Shown piece by piece: positions 60,272-64,000 of a stretch of 64,000 nucleotides of DNA. Positions within the stretch are counted from its first letter, which is position 1; each line of letters begins with the position of its first letter. The notes under the pieces were generated by a model, which searched no databases, was not told the DNA's origin, and worked only from the letters and a program-made list of their open reading frames with translations. The stretch comes from Imperialibacter roseus (GTDB lineage Bacteria > Bacteroidota > Bacteroidia > Cytophagales > Cyclobacteriaceae): assembly GCF_032999765.1 (NCBI RefSeq), contig NZ_CP136051.1, positions 1,154,417 through 1,218,416 on the forward strand, in the 5' to 3' direction. The translations under genes were made by a program, and so were the position numbers.

Positions 60272-63157
60272 AATGTAAGCGCCCCAGTCGTAAGGGTTGT
60301 CATACTCCTTTCTAAACAGCCGCCTGGCGCTGAAGAAAGCGTCCTGCGGATCCTCAAGTGACAACAATTCCTGGTAGTAGATATTCATGAAACGGCGGGC
60401 GGCATTGTCGTTGATTTTAACAAGGCTAAGTAATACATTTTTGGCGCCCGCTACCAGAAAAGCACGCTGAAGACCGAATACTCCCTCTCCATTTTTTACA
60501 GTGCCAAGGCCAGTCTCACAAGCAGCCAGCACGATCAGGCTGGTTTGGTCCAGCACAAGGTTCATGGCTTCGTAAGCGGAAAGCAGGCCATCGTTATTAC
60601 TGGCTTCATCCCTGGAAAGATAAATACCACTGCTATGAAGGGGATCCACATGGTTAGGGTCGTCGTTGAAGTAGCCGTGCGTGGCGATGTGGATCAATCC
60701 TGGGTTCGAAAGCCGTTTCATTTGCCCCTCCGTGGCGTCGTTGAAATAATAGGTGTCCGACTTCCACTTTCTCACATCAAGAATGCCGGTAATGTCGTTA
60801 GCCTCACGTTCGGCGCCGGGCAGCTGAAGGAGCTTGTGGGTTTCTGCTAGCCTGCCAAAGTTGGGGTTGCCGAAGATTTTGGCATCTCTCACGAACCTGG
60901 TGTCTTCGGAGTACAGCAGGTCTTTTCCGCTTGTGATATGAATCAGGTCGTATTCGTCGGCAATGTACATATCACGTTCACTGTCAAAAAAGATAACCGG
61001 ATTCAGCTTGTGGAAAATGCCGTCGGGTGAAAAATAGATCGTTTTTACGTTTTTCAAATGCGCCCCAATGGGCTTCCAGAACACGTTGTAGCTATTTACA
61101 TCCTGAACGCCAAATTGCAGGGCATTTTTGTACAACGAAAAAGCCTTGGCAAAGTCTGTTTGCATCGGCCAGGTAACAGTCTCCAGCACATTGCCCGGCT
61201 TGATGACAAAGGCGGCATAGCGCTCCCTTTCCTCAAAACCCTGCTTCAGCTTTTTGTCCTTCACCTCCACAGAATAATTCCTGAATTGAATGATGTCGAC
61301 CATTGCTGCGCCTTCCTTCATCACCTGGCTCAGCTCGTTCCAGGTGTGGTAAGACGACTTCTCCTGATCCGAGAAGATTTTGAACGATAGAGAAAGCTCT
61401 TTTTCAAGCTGCGCTGATTCTGCCTCAAGCAGACTGATCGAAATGTTTTGTCTTATTCTTTCCTCTTCCGTTAAAAGATACGCCTGCGCCAGCCTGTATT
61501 TTTTGTCCCGCCAGTCGTTGTACATGTTGACCACTTTCTCATCGCCACTACCCTGGATGAGTTTCTTCATTTTTTCAGAAGCGTAAAACAGAATGCCTTT
61601 GGTGTTCAGAAAGTGGTTAAGCGCATCTTCGGCATACTGCCCACTGAAAAAGCTCTCGGAAAATGCAAGCGAGCAGAATCGTTCGATATTGTACCTGGTT
61701 TCGTCAAAATAAAGCTTTCGCTGCCGATCTGTTAACACAGGAAACACATCCTGCATGTGCTTAATTTCAGAATCCAGGGCTTCGTTAAATACCTCCATGG
61801 CCGCCACCGAATCTTCCATTAGCAAGTGATAAATGCCGAGGTCGTTGAGGCTTTTGATATACAGAGGATGGTACCTGCCCAGCGCTTTCTCCCGGATTTG
61901 CTTTGACTGCATCAACAGCTTGCCTGACAGAGAATAGTTGCCCAGCTGCATGTAAAGCAAGGCAACGTTGTTCAGCGAAGTGGCGTAGTTTGGATGATTG
62001 GCACCGGACAGCACTTTGTCCATATCGAGCACCCTGGTGTACAGGTTAAGCGATTCAGCCAGTTCTCCCTTTTCTTTCAAAATGCCGGCCAGGTTGTTCA
62101 GGCTGCTGGCGTAGTCGGGGTTCATGGTGCCGTAGAGCGCTTTGAAACCCTCTGAACTTTCGGTGAAGCACTCCTCAGCTTTTTCCAGGTTGCCTTTTTT
62201 CATGTAAATAGCACCGAGGTTGTTGAGCATGTAGGGCCTGATATTTCGCAGGTCTTTGCCGGTTTCCAGTGCCTGATCCATGTACGACTCCGCCGATTCC
62301 AGGTCGTTCAGCCGGTAATACAGATAACCCAGTTCGTTCAATGTTTCCAGCATTTCGTCGGGCTGGTCTCCATAAATCTCCCTCTTTCGTTCGAGGTTGT
62401 GCAGCAGGTAGTTTTCGGAATCAGAATAGTCGCCTTGCTCTATTTTCAATGATGATAGTCTGTCAATCGCTTGAAAGTACAGCCACTCATGGTTACCCTG
62501 GGCTAATTCTACTGCACTTATCAGCTCTTCTTCTCCATGTTCAAGGTCTCCGAAATGCCGGTAGGTGGTGCCCAATTCAATCTGGAGGGTAATTCTAATC
62601 GAATCATTTTTTTCACCAATAAAGCTCACGGCTTCATTGAGTGCCGCCAGGCTTTTTTCGAAGTCCCCGGTTTCACGGTAGTAGATGCCTTTGTTCAGCA
62701 AGAACCTTGTTTGGGCCTCATGGTTGTTAAGGTACCATTTATTCACCACCCGCTCTGCGAGGTTGAGGTACCTGCCCGATGTTTCAAAATCTCCAGTCTC
62801 CTGGTTGATGGTAGACAGGTTATAGTATAACCCGAGCAGGTCTTTGTGGATAGAGTCTTTGTTGACCAACTCGTGCTTCAGGCCGGCTAATAAGCTGTTT
62901 ACACTACGCTTTCTGTCGTTCAACTCCCAAAAGAGGAGGCCTATATTGTTGTAGAGAGCCGCCAGACCAATTTCTTCCACACACCTGCCCGAATCAAGGT
63001 CTACGAGCAGTGCGTTGGCATAAAACTTTGCCTTTTCAGGATAGCTGTGCTTGTACCGCTCCACGCTGTCATACTTTTGGATGCAGGTTTGCCCTGTTGC
63101 CGTCAGCGAAAGCAGTGTTAGCACACACACGAAACCAAAACGTTTTGTCATCAGCAC
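60251..63157 (-). CDS. Exported TPR-CHAT protease-like protein
   Basis: This 968-residue protein has a signal peptide (about 1-22, ending TGQ). About twelve TPRs follow (ALYNNIGLLFWELND, SLNNLAGILKEKGELAESLNLYTRVL, SLNNVALLYMQLGNYSLSG). A CHAT domain (about 680-968) has the dyad His827 (HIATHGYF) and Cys880 (LIVLAACETGLGTVKNGEG), with AFLVAGAKNVLLSLVKIND downstream. The Cys and His are intact, so peptidase activity is likely. Export to the periplasm or surface separates it from cytoplasmic CHAT defence proteases. It converges on the fibre/PorP/OmpA operon and shares 21 bp with it. Confidence 0.93.
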   Translation of the reverse strand: MLMTKRFGFVCVLTLLSLTATGQTCIQKYDSVERYKHSYPEKAKFYANALLVDLDSGRCVEEIGLAALYNNIGLLFWELNDRKRSVNSLLAGLKHELVNKDSIHKDLLGLYYNLSTINQETGDFETSGRYLNLAERVVNKWYLNNHEAQTRFLLNKGIYYRETGDFEKSLAALNEAVSFIGEKNDSIRITLQIELGTTYRHFGDLEHGEEELISAVELAQGNHEWLYFQAIDRLSSLKIEQGDYSDSENYLLHNLERKREIYGDQPDEMLETLNELGYLYYRLNDLESAESYMDQALETGKDLRNIRPYMLNNLGAIYMKKGNLEKAEECFTESSEGFKALYGTMNPDYASSLNNLAGILKEKGELAESLNLYTRVLDMDKVLSGANHPNYATSLNNVALLYMQLGNYSLSGKLLMQSKQIREKALGRYHPLYIKSLNDLGIYHLLMEDSVAAMEVFNEALDSEIKHMQDVFPVLTDRQRKLYFDETRYNIERFCSLAFSESFFSGQYAEDALNHFLNTKGILFYASEKMKKLIQGSGDEKVVNMYNDWRDKKYRLAQAYLLTEEERIRQNISISLLEAESAQLEKELSLSFKIFSDQEKSSYHTWNELSQVMKEGAAMVDIIQFRNYSVEVKDKKLKQGFEERERYAAFVIKPGNVLETVTWPMQTDFAKAFSLYKNALQFGVQDVNSYNVFWKPIGAHLKNVKTIYFSPDGIFHKLNPVIFFDSERDMYIADEYDLIHITSGKDLLYSEDTRFVRDAKIFGNPNFGRLAETHKLLQLPGAEREANDITGILDVRKWKSDTYYFNDATEGQMKRLSNPGLIHIATHGYFNDDPNHVDPLHSSGIYLSRDEASNNDGLLSAYEAMNLVLDQTSLIVLAACETGLGTVKNGEGVFGLQRAFLVAGAKNVLLSLVKINDNAARRFMNIYYQELLSLEDPQDAFFSARRLFRKEYDNPYDWGAYILVSKNF

Positions 63158-63428
63158 GGATCAGGTCGATTGTTTCTCACCTTTATTGACCATGAATTAA
63201 TGTTTGATCAATAAAGAACCTGTAAGTTAACACTATTTGATATTTGAATGGTGCAAAGAGTGTAAAAGAGCCGATTCATTTGGCTGCTTTGCAAGCAGAC
63301 GAAGCGGGTTAAATATTTGATGACTGTTGCTGCCAGCCTTTTTTCAGGTAAACATATACTGTACATTTGCGCCCCGACTCCCTTTAGTTCCTTTCTTACC
63401 CAATTCATTTTATAAATTCTCATTTTAG

Positions 63429-64000
63429 ATGTGGTTGCGAACCAGTTGCGAATTGACTTTCCGTATAGCGGCGCCTACTCCTTTTATTCTCATGCTAAGG
63501 CCAAGGAGCGGCGGACAGCAATGGGTTGCCAGAGAAGAATATGCCATCATGCCGTATGTGCCGGTGTTTGAATACACGGACGACTATAAGAACCTTTGCC
63601 AGCGACTGGTAGCGCCGGTGGGCGGTTTTATAGTGAGGACATCGGCCAATGTAAAAACTATAGATTTGGTGGAAACAGCGCCTGGTGCGCCCTTTGTTGA
63701 AATTCAACACCTGCCCAACGAGGTGCTGAGCTATTTGCTGCCAAGCCGCTATTGCGAGTCCGACAGGTTTGGAGAAATGGCTACGTCCATAACTAGTGGG
63801 AGCCTTCCTGGCTACGACCAGGTGGCGGCTATCGAAGACTGGCTGCGCAGCAACATCCGTTATTTCTCCGGCAACAGCGGCCGTCCGATTTCCGCTGCCG
63901 AGGTCAATCAGCAGCAGTCAGGTGTTTGCAGAGACTTTGCCCACCTGGGCATTGCCCTTTGCCGCAGCCTGAGCATTCCCGCTCGCATGGTGGTGGGCTA
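63429..64000 (+). CDS. Transglutaminase-like (cysteine protease fold) protein, partial
   Basis: It is open to the right edge; 190 complete codons are visible. The start ATG at 63429 gives [28 protein letters not shown]. The first ~100 residues form an N-terminal beta domain ([24 protein letters not shown]). Then [17 protein letters not shown] leads into [28 protein letters not shown], with the catalytic Cys of Transglut_core. The His/Asp partners lie beyond the edge. No signal peptide is evident. It is divergent from the CHAT gene, 271 bp apart. A TACATTTG -7-like box lies at 63362-63369. Confidence 0.88.
   Translation, partial: MWLRTSCELTFRIAAPTPFILMLRPRSGGQQWVAREEYAIMPYVPVFEYTDDYKNLCQRLVAPVGGFIVRTSANVKTIDLVETAPGAPFVEIQHLPNEVLSYLLPSRYCESDRFGEMATSITSGSLPGYDQVAAIEDWLRSNIRYFSGNSGRPISAAEVNQQQSGVCRDFAHLGIALCRSLSIPARMVVG

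Noticed and set aside
60251-63157. CHAT protease as a Craspase-like defence component
   Set aside because: It has a signal peptide and there is no CRISPR or gasdermin-like partner nearby.
1-64000. tRNA or rRNA genes
   Set aside because: Reading the intergenic stretches, I saw no cloverleaf with a T-arm motif and no rRNA-like segment. A tRNAscan run would be decisive.

Overview
The window is a 64 kb chromosomal segment of a Bacteroidota bacterium, most likely a marine or soil member of the Cytophagales. The support is direct. One protein carries a type IX secretion (T9SS) type A sorting domain and another a type B (CHU_C) domain. There is a PorP/SprF paralogue beside an OmpA/PD40 protein, an HmuY-type haemophore, and several promoters of the TTG-N19-21-TAnnTTTG form typical of the phylum. 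I found no rRNA, tRNA, CRISPR array or prophage. Species-level assignment is not possible from the sequence alone.

Layout. 1-3.7 kb: the end of an MFS transporter, fumarylacetoacetase (tyrosine catabolism), an SGNH esterase and a flavin-reductase-like protein. 3.8-11.5 kb (minus strand): a complete haem uptake operon, transcribed as hmuT-hmuU-hmuV-hemS-hmuR-hmuY. It has a recognisable promoter/operator, and two tandem structured ~110-bp elements lie between hmuR and hmuY. 11.7-15.7 kb: a Fic AMP-transferase with twin palindromic operators, a LuxR-type regulator with a degenerate receiver, a four-gene GNAT-GNAT-OsmC-YjdI operon, and a pirin. 16-25 kb: an OmpR/histidine kinase pair, a coiled-coil membrane protein, a PD40 lipoprotein, a fosmidomycin-resistance-type MFS pump, an 800-residue FtsX/MacB permease behind a TetR-like palindrome, and a DUF4097 protein. 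25-30 kb: an apparently orphan ribbon-helix-helix antitoxin, a PIF1/RecD-like helicase, SSB, a zinc-ribbon protein behind a perfect 22-bp palindrome, and a three-unit REP-like array adjoining its IS200-type (RAYT) transposase. 30-35.6 kb: a second large FtsX permease, then a porin/Rieske/dihaem-peroxidase operon with a DtxR-like box.

35.7-49.3 kb: a minus-strand run NamZ-fmt-folA-SDR-subtilase (the last a 1420-residue T9SS substrate), a LolC/E-like permease, a dolichol-phosphate-mannose-synthase-like glycosyltransferase, a GmhB-like HAD phosphatase, and a divergent arginine decarboxylase/arginase pair. A possible attenuator sits in the arginase leader. 50.6-60.3 kb: a four-gene plus-strand operon built around a 1707-residue repetitive fibre protein containing eight 156-bp repeats that look almost identical. 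It is followed by a small T9SS type B protein, PorP/SprF and an OmpA-PD40 protein. 60.3-63.2 kb: a secreted TPR-CHAT protease, convergent with that operon and overlapping it by 21 bp. The right edge cuts a transglutaminase-like gene.

The most promising undescribed items are the tandem hmuR-hmuY element (the paired bases differ between copies but stay complementary), the fibre/T9SS-B/PorP/OmpA module with its repeat array and the CHAT protease beside it, the REP/RAYT array, and the Fic self-operator.
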